In this document: in pieces, positions 1 to 6,253 of the stretch
Layout: every line of letters starts with the position of its first letter
Position numbering within the stretch: the stretch's first letter is position 1
NCBI GenBank assembly: GCA_964541635.1
Contig: CAZIQM010000035.1
Span: forward strand, 1 to 12,451
Length of the DNA: 12,451 nt
Direction of reading: 5' to 3'
Origin: DALYDP01 sp964541635
GTDB taxonomy: Bacteria; Patescibacteriota; Gracilibacteria; Peribacterales; Peribacteraceae
The notes under the pieces: generated by a model
The model's input: only the letters and a program-made list of their open reading frames with translations
What the model was told of the DNA's origin: nothing
Databases searched by the model: none
Position numbers and translations under genes: made by a program

Positions 1-2
1 CG

Positions 3-800
3 TACATCGTCGTCTTCTTGAACAAGTGCGACATGGTGAAGGATCCGGAGCTCATCGACCTCGTCGAGACGGAAGTCCGCGAACTCCTCACCAAGTACGA
101 ATTCCCCGGCGACAAGACCCCGATCATCCGCGGCTCGGCCCTCAAGGCCGTCGAAGGTGGCGCCGACGCCATCGCCAAGCTCAAGGAGCTGCTCGACACC
201 CTCGATTCCTACATTCCGGACCCGGTCCGCGCCCTCGACAAGGCCTTCCTCATGTCCGTCGAAGACGTGTTCTCCATCAAGGGACGCGGTACGGTGGCCA
301 CAGGCCGCATCGAGCAGGGCATCATCAAGGTGAACGAAGAAGTCGAGATCGTCGGTCTCCGCGAGACGAAGAAGACGGTCGTCACGGGCGTGGAAATGTT
401 CCACAAGCTCCTCGACGAAGGCCAGGCCGGCGACAACGTCGGTCTGCTCCTCCGCGGCATCGAGCGCGAGGACATCGAGCGCGGCCAGGTGTTGGCCAAG
501 CCGGGTTCCATCAAGCCCCACACGAACTTCGAATCCGAGGTGTACATCCTCACGAAGGAGGAAGGCGGCCGCCACACGCCGTTCTTCAAGGGCTACAAGC
601 CGCAGTTCTACATCCGCACGACCGACGTCACGGGCGCCGTTACGCTCCCGGACAACGTCGAGATGGTCATGCCGGGTGACAACGTGAAGTTCACGGTCGA
701 GCTCGTCGCCGCCGTCGCTCTCGAAGAGGGCACGCGCTTCGCCATCCGCGAAGGCGGCCGCACGGTCGGTGCCGGCGTCGTCACGAAGATCGTCAAGTAA
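3..800 (+). CDS. tuf: Elongation factor Tu, 3' part (5' end outside window)
   Basis: EF-Tu is the GTPase that delivers aminoacyl-tRNA to the ribosome. The reading frame is open from base 3 and enters just before the G4 guanine-specificity motif NKCD; the G5 motif follows as GSAL. Domain II begins after the PDPVRALDKAFLM segment, with the typical GRGTVATGRIE strand, and domain III carries GGRHTPFFKGYKPQFY and ends in GAGVVTKIVK. About 266 codons are present; EF-Tu is normally near 395, so the first roughly 130 residues, including the P-loop and switch regions, lie upstream. It is followed 80 nt later by rpsJ, the usual str/S10 junction. Nothing unusual in the visible part. Confidence 0.98.
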   Translation, partial: YIVVFLNKCDMVKDPELIDLVETEVRELLTKYEFPGDKTPIIRGSALKAVEGGADAIAKLKELLDTLDSYIPDPVRALDKAFLMSVEDVFSIKGRGTVATGRIEQGIIKVNEEVEIVGLRETKKTVVTGVEMFHKLLDEGQAGDNVGLLLRGIEREDIERGQVLAKPGSIKPHTNFESEVYILTKEEGGRHTPFFKGYKPQFYIRTTDVTGAVTLPDNVEMVMPGDNVKFTVELVAAVALEEGTRFAIREGGRTVGAGVVTKIVK

Positions 801-812
801 TCCATCGGCCGA

Positions 813-836
813 AGGGGGCCCCGAAAGGGGCTCCCT
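813..836 (+). other. Intercistronic hairpin between tuf and rpsJ
   Basis: A 10-bp stem (813-822 with 827-836, one G-U pair) is closed by a GAAA tetraloop. There is no T-tract after it, so it does not look like an intrinsic terminator. An RNA-processing, stabilising or attenuating role between tuf and rpsJ is an inference. Confidence 0.6.
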
Positions 837-880
837 GAAGCCAAAATCTTATCTCCCTGCTCTTTCTCCCCCCTCTTCCC

Positions 881-1315
881 ATGGTCACGAAGAAACCCGC
901 TGCCCCGAAGAAGGACAAAGCCCCCGCAAAGGCCAAGGCCGCCCCTAAGAAGGCGACGAAGGCCGATATGGCCTCCGACGTGAAGGAGACGAAGAAAAAG
1001 GAATCCGACGTTCCGGGCATCCGGATCCGTCTTTCGGCGTTCGACCACCGCGTGCTCGACGAAGCCGCCGCCAAGATCATCGACACTGCCGAGCGCTCGG
1101 GCGCCGTCGTCCACGGCCCGATCCCGCTCCCGACGAAGATCCGCAAGTTCACGGTGAACAAGTCCACGTTCGTCCACAAGAACGCGCGCGACCAGTACGA
1201 GATGCGCATCCACCGCCGCCTCATCGACCTCACGGAGACGACCTTCAAGACGGTCGAAGCCCTCCAGTCGCTGTCGTTGCCCTCGGGCGTCGACATCGAG
1301 ATCAAGATGAAGTGA
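881..1315 (+). CDS. rpsJ: 30S ribosomal protein uS10 with Lys/Ala/Pro-rich N-terminal extension
   Basis: uS10 is a component of the small-subunit head and also the NusE partner of NusB in antitermination. The core starts near residue 46 (GIRIRLSAFDHRVLDEAA) and includes GPIPLPTKIRKFTVNKS and the end LPSGVDIEIKMK. The core is about 99 residues, normal for the family, but the ORF has 144: residues 1-45 are almost only K, A, P, D and E. I kept the ATG at 881 because the frame is open and its codon use matches the rest; ATG 968 (residue 30) is an alternative that would shorten the tail. No Shine-Dalgarno precedes 881; instead a C/T-rich stretch (about 853-880) abuts the start codon. Confidence 0.95.
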   Translation: MVTKKPAAPKKDKAPAKAKAAPKKATKADMASDVKETKKKESDVPGIRIRLSAFDHRVLDEAAAKIIDTAERSGAVVHGPIPLPTKIRKFTVNKSTFVHKNARDQYEMRIHRRLIDLTETTFKTVEALQSLSLPSGVDIEIKMK

Positions 1316-1334
1316 TCACCTTCCGATCCTCAAG

Positions 1335-1360
1335 AAAAGGCCCTTCCCAGGGCCTTTTTT
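1335..1360 (+). terminator. Intrinsic terminator after rpsJ
   Basis: A perfect 10-bp stem (1335-1344 with 1349-1358) with a four-base loop runs straight into a T-tract (1355-1360). It ends the tuf-rpsJ transcript 20 nt after the rpsJ stop. Confidence 0.9.
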
Positions 1361-1375
1361 AGCGCTCCGGATATA

Positions 1376-1404
1376 TTGACTAAAATTCATATTTGTTTTT
1401 AAAT
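1376..1404 (+). promoter_or_regulatory. Putative promoter for the small membrane protein gene at 1444
   Basis: TTGACT (1376-1381), a 17-nt spacer and TTAAAT (1399-1404) lie in an AT-rich island that stands out from the GC-rich surroundings. The predicted start would give a leader of about 35 nt containing a Shine-Dalgarno, unlike most other genes in this window. Confidence 0.45.
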
Positions 1405-1443
1405 ATTCACAGTGATCGATCATTCAACACACGGGAGGTTCCC

Positions 1444-1776
1444 ATGCCAGGACCAGTCGAAATGCTCTTCATCTTGTGCGGGCTCGGTTCGATATTCGTG
1501 ACACACAAGATCATCCGGTTGTACGGCGCCCTGCGCGCGTACAAACGGGACGCCCTTCGCGACGAAGGGTACACCGTCGAGGATCTCCAAATATCGACGT
1601 TGGACGCGAAGCACATGAAAAAAGATCAGGCGGTGAGCATTGCGCACCTCAACCTGATCGGGCTGACGATGATCGGCCTGCTGTGTTACGCGATAACGAT
1701 ATGGATCGTCGGCGCGTGGGCAGGCTTGCTGCCGCCCGGCCCGGTCACCGCTCCCGTACGCCCCCAACCCCACTAG
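1444..1776 (+). CDS. Small membrane protein of unknown function, two predicted helices
   Basis: I do not recognise this 110-residue protein. The ATG at 1444 is chosen because GGGAGG sits just upstream (about 1433-1438); the in-frame ATG at 1393 has no such site. One hydrophobic segment lies at about residues 5-22 and a second at about 68-97, ending in a Pro-rich tail (PPGPVTAPVRPQPH). Between them is a charged stretch of roughly 45 residues with many Lys, Arg and Asp. It is a single-gene transcription unit: a promoter-like pair and a strong terminator bracket it. It could be a small integral membrane accessory protein; no catalytic motif is visible. Confidence 0.75.
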   Translation: MPGPVEMLFILCGLGSIFVTHKIIRLYGALRAYKRDALRDEGYTVEDLQISTLDAKHMKKDQAVSIAHLNLIGLTMIGLLCYAITIWIVGAWAGLLPPGPVTAPVRPQPH

Positions 1777-1782
1777 GTTGGG

Positions 1783-1816
1783 AAACGCCCCTCCGGTCTC
1801 CGGCGGGGCGTTTTTT
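1783..1816 (+). terminator. Intrinsic terminator, possibly acting on both strands
   Basis: The stem pairs 1783-1791 with 1805-1813 (9 bp), then after one mismatch CCGG with CCGG, with a three-base loop, followed by six Ts (1811-1816). It terminates the gene at 1444. Read on the minus strand it sits just past the stop of the MazG-like gene but has only a short T run, so it would be weaker there. Confidence 0.9.
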
Positions 1817-1836
1817 ACAAGGAACGCAGCGCGTCA

Positions 1837-2355
1837 CTACGGGGACTGCAACTTCTTCCACAGCACGCCGGGGTTGAACCCGCCGCGTTCCTCGAACTTC
1901 GCCTTCAGCGTCGCAACGACCTTGTCCTGGATGCCTGCGATGTCCGTGATGAGCTTGAGGACCGCGACGGTCTCGGCGACGTGGTCCATGAGGTCCGCTT
2001 CGTCGTCGGGCATCGCGTGCGCGAGCTCCACGACGCGGTCGACCTGGGAACGGAAGAAGGGCATGCGGTCGGTCGCGACCGCCGGTACGCCGTCGATTGC
2101 GGGCAGGCGCAGGTGCGCCACCCTCAGGCCCGTCACGGCGCAGTAGTCGCTCAACACCTGGCGCACGTCGGCCATCTCCTCGATGAACCCGGCGGCGGTC
2201 GTGGCGCCCGCGACTTCGAGCGACTCCTCCTCCATCTTCCTCTTCAGGTACCACACGTGCTCGTCGCCGCTCACCTCGCGCACGATCATGGGAGACGGCG
2301 AACACGCCGGCATCTTGTTCCTGATGAGCTTCCAGCCGTTAAATTTGGGTCCCAT
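1837..2355 (-). CDS. MazG-type nucleotide pyrophosphohydrolase-like protein with internal insertion
   Basis: Both ends match the small house-cleaning pyrophosphohydrolases of the MazG/phosphoribosyl-ATP pyrophosphatase fold: KLIRNKMP at residues 9-16 (family pattern KLVRDKIP), the acidic helix KRKMEEESLEV (39-49), EEMADV (59-64) and KAKFEERGGF (151-160). The spaced Glu/Asp residues (E43, E44, E47, E60, D63) would bind Mg2+. Such proteins hydrolyse unwanted NTPs to NMP and pyrophosphate; the substrate here is unknown. It has 172 residues where the compact family has about 100-110; the surplus (about 76-128) lies between the acidic helix and the C-terminal motif. It is the last gene of the bL32-like/nusB/rnc operon, 39 nt after rnc, with a G-rich Shine-Dalgarno-like run before the ATG. 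Confidence 0.8.
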   Translation of the reverse strand: MGPKFNGWKLIRNKMPACSPSPMIVREVSGDEHVWYLKRKMEEESLEVAGATTAAGFIEEMADVRQVLSDYCAVTGLRVAHLRLPAIDGVPAVATDRMPFFRSQVDRVVELAHAMPDDEADLMDHVAETVAVLKLITDIAGIQDKVVATLKAKFEERGGFNPGVLWKKLQSP

Positions 2356-2394
2356 AGGACCCCCTATTCTCCGGTAAACGGTGCGTCGTGTCCA

Positions 2395-3084
2395 TTATTT
2401 CCAGCCTTTCGCTTTGAGGGCCGCTTTCGCCGCCGCCTGCTCGGAACGTTGTTTGCTCATGCCTTTGCCCTCGGCGATTTTCTCGGTGCCGATGAACACC
2501 GCCGTCGTGAATTCCTTCAAATGGTCGGGGCCTTCGGCATCGATCGTCTCGTAGTGCGGCGTGATGCCATGCTTCTCCTGCGCCTTCTCCTGGAAGAGGC
2601 TCTTCTCGTCGCGGTCCTTGCCTTGCGCGAGCAATCCTTCGAGGCGCCGGAGGATGAACTTATGGCAGAACACGGACGACGCCTCGAACCCGCGGTCGAG
2701 GTACAGCGCGCCGATGAGCGCCTCGAGCGCGTTGGCCAGGGTGGAATCGCGCTCGCGGCCGCCGCTGGCTTCCTCGCCCTTGCTGAGGAACAAGTAGTCG
2801 CCGAGCTTGAGCTCCTTCGCCACGAGGGCGAGGTGCTCGCGCTGCACGAGGGCGGAACGCCAGTTCGTGAGCTCGCCTTCGGGCTTGTCGCTGAGGTTGT
2901 AGAGGTACTCCGTCGCCACCAACTCGAGGACGGCGTCGCCGAGGAATTCGAGGCGTTCGTTATGGGCCGCGCGCTTGCTCTCGCGCACCGAGCTGCGGTG
3001 CGTCAGCGCCTGCACCAGCAAATCCTTCTGGCGGAACGAGACGCCGATCGTCTTCTCGAGCATGACGTGCGAGGCACCGGACAT
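2395..3084 (-). CDS. rnc: Ribonuclease III
   Basis: RNase III cleaves double-stranded RNA, including rRNA precursors. The catalytic domain holds the signature HNERLEFLGDAVLE (41-54), with D50 as a metal ligand, and the second acidic helix ANALEALIGALYLD (117-130), with E121; the family's Asp three residues before this Glu is Asn here (N118), a common substitution. The C-terminal double-stranded RNA-binding domain runs from about residue 160 to the end, with EKHGITPHYE and KQRSEQAAAKAAL. The length of 229 residues is normal. It starts 20 nt after the nusB stop and is followed by the MazG-like gene, all on the minus strand. No clear Shine-Dalgarno precedes the chosen ATG; Met8 is an alternative start. 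Confidence 0.97.
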   Translation of the reverse strand: MSGASHVMLEKTIGVSFRQKDLLVQALTHRSSVRESKRAAHNERLEFLGDAVLELVATEYLYNLSDKPEGELTNWRSALVQREHLALVAKELKLGDYLFLSKGEEASGGRERDSTLANALEALIGALYLDRGFEASSVFCHKFILRRLEGLLAQGKDRDEKSLFQEKAQEKHGITPHYETIDAEGPDHLKEFTTAVFIGTEKIAEGKGMSKQRSEQAAAKAALKAKGWK

Positions 3085-3104
3085 GATGTAAGTGTAGAGG
3101 AGAA

Positions 3105-3515
3105 TTATTCGGCCTTCGAGCCGTTCGCGATGGCATTGAGAACGCCGTTCACGAATTTGCCGGACTCGTCGGTGCCGAACTCCTTCGCGATGTCGATCGC
3201 CTCGTTCATCACGACGGCCGGGGGCGCTTCCTTGGCCACGAGCAATTCGTACGCGCCGATCTGCAGCACGCAGCGGGAAACGGGATCCATGCGGTCGAGC
3301 GTCCAGCCCGGGGCGTGGTCCTGGATCGACTGCTTCATCGCCTCTTCGTGCTTCAGGACGCCGTCGAGGAGGACGCGCGCGAAATCGTCGTCCATCTCGC
3401 CGAGCTCCTCGTGGTTCAGCGCCAGCGCCTCGGCCGGATCGACGCCCGGGCGACGCTCGCGCTCGAAGAGCACCTGCATGACGGCGATGCGCGAGAGATG
3501 GCGGCGACGGGCCAT
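3105..3515 (-). CDS. nusB: Transcription antitermination protein NusB
   Basis: NusB binds boxA RNA together with uS10 (NusE) to support antitermination of rRNA operons. The protein is all-helical in prediction and shows the family pattern: an Arg-rich start (MARRRHLSRIAVMQVLFE), a central LLDGVLKHEEAMKQSI helix, and the C-terminal core DRMDPVSRCVLQIGAYELL ... VVMNEAIDIAKEFGTDESGKFVNGVLNAI. The length (136 residues) is typical. It begins 6 nt after the upstream bL32-like gene and 20 nt before rnc. Its partner uS10 is encoded 2 kb away in this window on the other strand. Confidence 0.96.
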   Translation of the reverse strand: MARRRHLSRIAVMQVLFERERRPGVDPAEALALNHEELGEMDDDFARVLLDGVLKHEEAMKQSIQDHAPGWTLDRMDPVSRCVLQIGAYELLVAKEAPPAVVMNEAIDIAKEFGTDESGKFVNGVLNAIANGSKAE

Positions 3516-3521
3516 AGGGGG

Positions 3522-3707
3522 TTAGGCTTTGATGCGCGTGATGCCCTTCAGGGCCTTCTTACCCTTGTTCTTGGCCTGTGCCGGACGCGAATACGGCGAC
3601 GCCGAGCGCTCGAGCAAGCGGTTCACTTCCAGGCTCGCGTAGTGCGAGTGCTGGAGCCGCGTTGCGCGCTTCGCGCGCTTCTTCTTTGGTGTAGGTCGCT
3701 TACCCAT
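3522..3707 (-). CDS. rpmF: Probable ribosomal protein bL32, lacking the zinc cysteines
   Basis: This is a 61-residue, extremely basic protein. Its N-terminus RPTPKKKRAKRATRLQHSHY resembles the bL32 start, where a proline and a Lys/Arg run are followed by a Ser-His pair. The position directly before nusB and rnc also fits bL32, which often sits next to rnc. No cysteine is present, so the zinc ribbon of many bL32 proteins is absent, as in the Cys-less forms such as that of E. coli. The C-terminal half (residues 25-61) matches nothing I recognise. The start at 3707 lies 11 nt after a -10-like box, with no Shine-Dalgarno. Another small basic ribosomal protein is possible. Confidence 0.55.
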   Translation of the reverse strand: MGKRPTPKKKRAKRATRLQHSHYASLEVNRLLERSASPYSRPAQAKNKGKKALKGITRIKA

Positions 3708-3718
3708 AAGTGCGGCGT

Positions 3719-3747
3719 AGAGTAGGGGCGAAAATTGGCCCTGTAAA
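3719..3747 (-). promoter_or_regulatory. Promoter of the bL32-like/nusB/rnc/MazG-like operon
   Basis: On the minus strand TTTACA (3747-3742), a 17-nt spacer and TACTCT (3724-3719) are visible. The start codon at 3707 lies 11 nt past the -10 box, so the predicted leader is only a few nucleotides. The -35 box overlaps the loop of the hairpin that ends the upstream gene. Confidence 0.6.
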
Positions 3748-3752
3748 GGGCA
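3731..3752 (-). terminator. Weak intrinsic terminator after the Bax inhibitor-1 family gene
   Basis: On the minus strand a 5-bp GCCCT/AGGGC stem (3751-3747 with 3742-3738) with loop TTAC is followed by a short T run (about 3734-3731). The stem is short, so termination may be partial. The downstream operon's -35 box lies inside it. Confidence 0.4.
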
Positions 3753-3761
3753 TTTTAGGCT

Positions 3762-4448
3762 TTATCGGCGCTCCCCCGACAAGACGCCCATGAACCGGAG
3801 CACCGAGAGGAACAGGTTGAAGATGTCGAGGTACAGGGAGAGGGCCAACAGGAACGGGTTCGCCCCGAGGGCGCCCATGCGCTGGATGCGTTGGATGTCG
3901 AACGAGGTGAAGAACGCGAAGACGACGATGCCCGCGCCCGAGAGGAAGAGCTCGAATCCCGGCGTGCGGAGGGCCGGGAAGAAGATCTGCAAGATCCCGA
4001 GGAACAGCAAGCCGATGAGCGCGAGGACGAAGGCCCCCGCCCAGGCCGAAAGCCCGGGAGCCAACCGCGCGAGGGCGGCGGCGGAGAGCGCGATGGCGAC
4101 GGTCGCCGCGACGGCGTTGAGCAGGATGGACGGTCCGTTCGCGAATCCCGTGAGCACGTAGAGGATGTACGGCGTGATGGTGATGCCGGAGAACAGCGGG
4201 AAAAGCACGAACAGCAGGACGTTCAAGGGAGCCGTCCTCGACCACCAGCGCGCGGTGAAGACCAGGGCCAATTCGGCCACGAGCAGCAGCGCGTGGGTGC
4301 CCGTCGCGAGGAGCGTCTGGGCGAACATCATGCCCAAAAACACGCCGGAAAGGGTCAATCCCATGGCCAGGGTGAAGAGCAGGTACGCCTGGGCCAGGGT
4401 GGAGGCACCCAGGACGATCGGTTGGCTTCTGGATGTGGAAAATTGCAT
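3762..4448 (-). CDS. Bax inhibitor-1 (TMBIM/YccA) family membrane protein
   Basis: A 228-residue protein with about seven hydrophobic helices. The last two carry the family hallmark: FAFFTSFDIQRIQRMGA (177-193) and ALSLYLDIFNLFLSVLRFMG (202-221). The two aspartates D184 and D208 are 24 residues apart, the spacing of the paired pH-sensing aspartates of the bacterial homologue YetJ, so a pH-gated ion (Ca2+) leak is a fair family-based guess. In bacteria the role is otherwise unclear. The start is set by the -10-like TAGGAT ending 6 nt before the ATG. It is divergent from the membrane protein gene at 4536 and is a single-gene unit. Confidence 0.93.
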   Translation of the reverse strand: MQFSTSRSQPIVLGASTLAQAYLLFTLAMGLTLSGVFLGMMFAQTLLATGTHALLLVAELALVFTARWWSRTAPLNVLLFVLFPLFSGITITPYILYVLTGFANGPSILLNAVAATVAIALSAAALARLAPGLSAWAGAFVLALIGLLFLGILQIFFPALRTPGFELFLSGAGIVVFAFFTSFDIQRIQRMGALGANPFLLALSLYLDIFNLFLSVLRFMGVLSGERR

Positions 4449-4454
4449 GTCCCT

Positions 4455-4482
4455 ATCCTACCCCAAACCCCCTTCCTGGCAA
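4455..4482 (-). promoter_or_regulatory. Promoter of the Bax inhibitor-1 family gene, leaderless geometry
   Basis: On the minus strand TTGCCA (4482-4477), a 16-nt spacer and TAGGAT (4460-4455) are followed after 6 nt by the ATG. Initiation about 7 nt past the -10 box would fall on the start codon itself. Confidence 0.6.
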
Positions 4483-4496
4483 CGGGATGCCCGCGA

Positions 4497-4525
4497 TTGT
4501 CGGAATGCGTGTTTTCTGCTATACT
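4497..4525 (+). promoter_or_regulatory. Promoter of the pilin-like membrane gene pair
   Basis: TTGTCG (4497-4502), a 17-nt spacer ending in an extended -10 TGC, and TATACT (4520-4525). The ATG at 4536 comes 10 nt later, so the predicted transcript begins within a few bases of the start codon. AAGGA at 4528-4532 would be largely excluded from such an mRNA. Confidence 0.75.
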
Positions 4526-4535
4526 AAAAGGATTT

Positions 4536-5378
4536 ATGCGGTTCAGGCTCCTCCTCGTTTTGGCCCTCACGCTGCTCATCCCGATCGCCGCGGAAGCGCA
4601 GCAGGTGATATTGCCGTCCGTGCCCCAAATGGTCCCCTGCCCCGTGCCGATCATCCCCTGCGGCAGCGGAGGCGCCGCGGGCGCCTCGACGTACCTGTGG
4701 AACAACGTCTTCCCCGCCGCGCGCATCCTCTTCATCGCGGCGGCGATCCTGATGTTCCTGATCTACGCCCTTAAACTGCTGTTCGATCCGGATTCGTCCG
4801 ACACGGTCAGCTCGACCAAGCTCGCCTACGGCTACGGCATCGTCGCCTGCGCCATCGTGGGCATTTGCACGTTCATCGTCGAAGCCGTCGGCCAAAACGC
4901 CCGGGCGACGATCGTCAACGCCGCGCCGATCAACGCCGGCATCGGCAACATCATCCTGTACATGCGCCTCGTGGTCGCCACGCTCGTGACGGTGTTCATC
5001 CTCATCCAAGGCATCCGCCTGATCGTGAAACAGGGCAGCGAAGACGAATTCAAGAACGCGCAGACCCAGTTCCTGCACTGCGTGATGGGCGTCGCGGTCA
5101 TCCTCCTCGCGAACATCCTCGCCTCGGCCTTCCTGCCCGGCAGCGGCTCGGTGCTCCTCGCGAACGAAATCGTCGGCATCATCAACTTCACGCTCACGCT
5201 CATCGGCGCGCTCGCGGTCATCGCGATCATCATCGCGGGCATCATGCTCGTGTTCTCGGTGGACGAAGGCCTGAAGGACCGCGCGAAGAGCGCCATCGTC
5301 GTCGCGGTGGTGGGCCTCATCGTCGCCTTGCTCAGCTATATCATCGTCCGCTTCTTCATCAACCTGGGCTATGTATGA
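4536..5378 (+). CDS. Triple-repeat, pilin-like multi-pass membrane protein A
   Basis: A 280-residue protein. A signal peptide (residues 1-21, ending AAEA before QQ) is followed by a short exported stretch with two cysteines (PCPVPIIPCG, 34-43). Six hydrophobic helices then form three two-helix units at about 57-118, 135-198 and 211-274. The second and third units have charged loops between the helices, KQGSEDEFKNAQ (165-176) and SVDEGLKDRAK (241-251); the first is degenerate. The two-helix unit with an acidic loop resembles the VirB2/TrbC and CPR 'T4SS pilin' small membrane proteins. Assignment to that family is an inference. The stop overlaps the next gene by 8 nt, so the two are probably co-translated and act together in the envelope. 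Confidence 0.7.
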   Translation: MRFRLLLVLALTLLIPIAAEAQQVILPSVPQMVPCPVPIIPCGSGGAAGASTYLWNNVFPAARILFIAAAILMFLIYALKLLFDPDSSDTVSSTKLAYGYGIVACAIVGICTFIVEAVGQNARATIVNAAPINAGIGNIILYMRLVVATLVTVFILIQGIRLIVKQGSEDEFKNAQTQFLHCVMGVAVILLANILASAFLPGSGSVLLANEIVGIINFTLTLIGALAVIAIIIAGIMLVFSVDEGLKDRAKSAIVVAVVGLIVALLSYIIVRFFINLGYV

Positions 5379-6222
5379 GCCGCTCCTCCACTGGCTCGTC
5401 CCGACCGCGCACGCGCAGCTCAGCGACGTGGCGAATTTCGTGAGCAACGGGCTCGTCCCGTTCTTCTCGGGTGACGGCGAGGGCGGAGGGGGCGCCATGG
5501 CGTACTCCGGCATCGCGGGATTCTTGCTCGAGCAATCCAAGAACATCGTGTGGATCTTCGCGGTCCTGCTCCTCGTCAGGTCGGGCATCAAGCTCATCTA
5601 CGGCCAAAGCGAGGAGCGCTTCGAGGAAGCCAAGCGCGCGATCGCGAACGGCCTCATGGCGGTCGTCCTCGTCTACCTCACCTCGAGCCTCGTGAACGCC
5701 TTCATCCGCATGGGCGGCTCGTGGGACCCCACGAGCGGCTCGGCGATCTTCACCACGGAAATGCTCGGCATCGTCCGCTGGGTCCAAGTGCTCGTGGCGG
5801 TGCTCGCGGTCGGCATGATCGTCGCCGCCGTCTTCAGCGCGATGCTCAGCATCGGTTCGGACGACGCGCTGAGCCGCATCCGCCGGGCGGTGTTCGGCGC
5901 CGCGGCGGGCATCCTCATCCTCGGCATCGACGTGGCGTTCCGGGCGACGTTCGGCCTGGCCTACTACGCGATCCCCGCCGGCCCCTCGCCCTACCCGATC
6001 ATCTACCGCGCGCTGCTCATCATCAGCTACATCCTCGGGTTCATGGCGCTCGTGGCCGTCTGCGTGGTGATTTACGCGGGCATCATGATGATCCTCAGCC
6101 TCGGCAACGAGGACCAATTCACGAAGGCGCGTTCGCTCATCCTGCGCGCGCTGCTCGGGTTGTTCGTGATCCTGACGAGCTACGTGATCGTCGGGTTCGT
6201 CATCCAGGCGTTCTCCGGCTGA
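5371..6222 (+). CDS. Triple-repeat, pilin-like multi-pass membrane protein B
   Basis: A 283-residue paralogue of the preceding protein. A short signal-like N-terminus (LLHWLVPTAHA before QL, about residue 15) is followed by a Gly-rich stretch (34-41) and three two-helix units at about 56-112, 132-191 and 211-281. The inter-helix loops are nearly the same: YGQSEERFEEAKRA (77-90), SIGSDDALSRIRRA (160-173) and SLGNEDQFTKARSL (243-256), giving a consensus of a small residue, Ser/Asn, two acidic residues, then a hydrophobic and Ala/Lys/Arg. ATG 5371 overlaps the upstream gene by 8 nt; the ATGA at 5375 is in the wrong frame. Likely a membrane partner of protein A, possibly part of a type IV secretion- or DNA uptake-like channel; this is not proven by sequence. 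Confidence 0.7.
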   Translation: MYEPLLHWLVPTAHAQLSDVANFVSNGLVPFFSGDGEGGGGAMAYSGIAGFLLEQSKNIVWIFAVLLLVRSGIKLIYGQSEERFEEAKRAIANGLMAVVLVYLTSSLVNAFIRMGGSWDPTSGSAIFTTEMLGIVRWVQVLVAVLAVGMIVAAVFSAMLSIGSDDALSRIRRAVFGAAAGILILGIDVAFRATFGLAYYAIPAGPSPYPIIYRALLIISYILGFMALVAVCVVIYAGIMMILSLGNEDQFTKARSLILRALLGLFVILTSYVIVGFVIQAFSG

Positions 6223-6247
6223 CCGGAGGAACCGCGCGTGCTAGCAT
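6219..6247 (+). promoter_or_regulatory. Promoter of the phosphohexomutase gene, leaderless geometry
   Basis: CTGACC (6219-6224), a 17-nt spacer with extended -10 TGC, and TAGCAT (6242-6247). The ATG follows after 6 nt, so the start of transcription should coincide with the start codon. GGAGGA at 6225-6230 is too far upstream (more than 20 nt) to be a ribosome binding site. Confidence 0.6.
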
Positions 6248-6253
6248 CGGCGC

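Noticed and set aside
1981..3525. Plus-strand 514-codon open frame opposite the MazG-like, rnc and nusB genes
   Set aside because: It is a GC-rich shadow frame: three clear families are encoded on the minus strand over the same bases.
5375..5443. ATGA overlap start at 5375 as start of membrane protein B
   Set aside because: That frame gives a Ser/Arg-rich peptide; the frame from 5371 gives the signal-like N-terminus and membrane helices.
4524..6117. Minus-strand long Asp/His/Arg-rich frames opposite the membrane protein pair
   Set aside because: Typical antisense frames of hydrophobic codons (GTC, ATC, CTC become Asp, Asp/His, Glu); no start signals.
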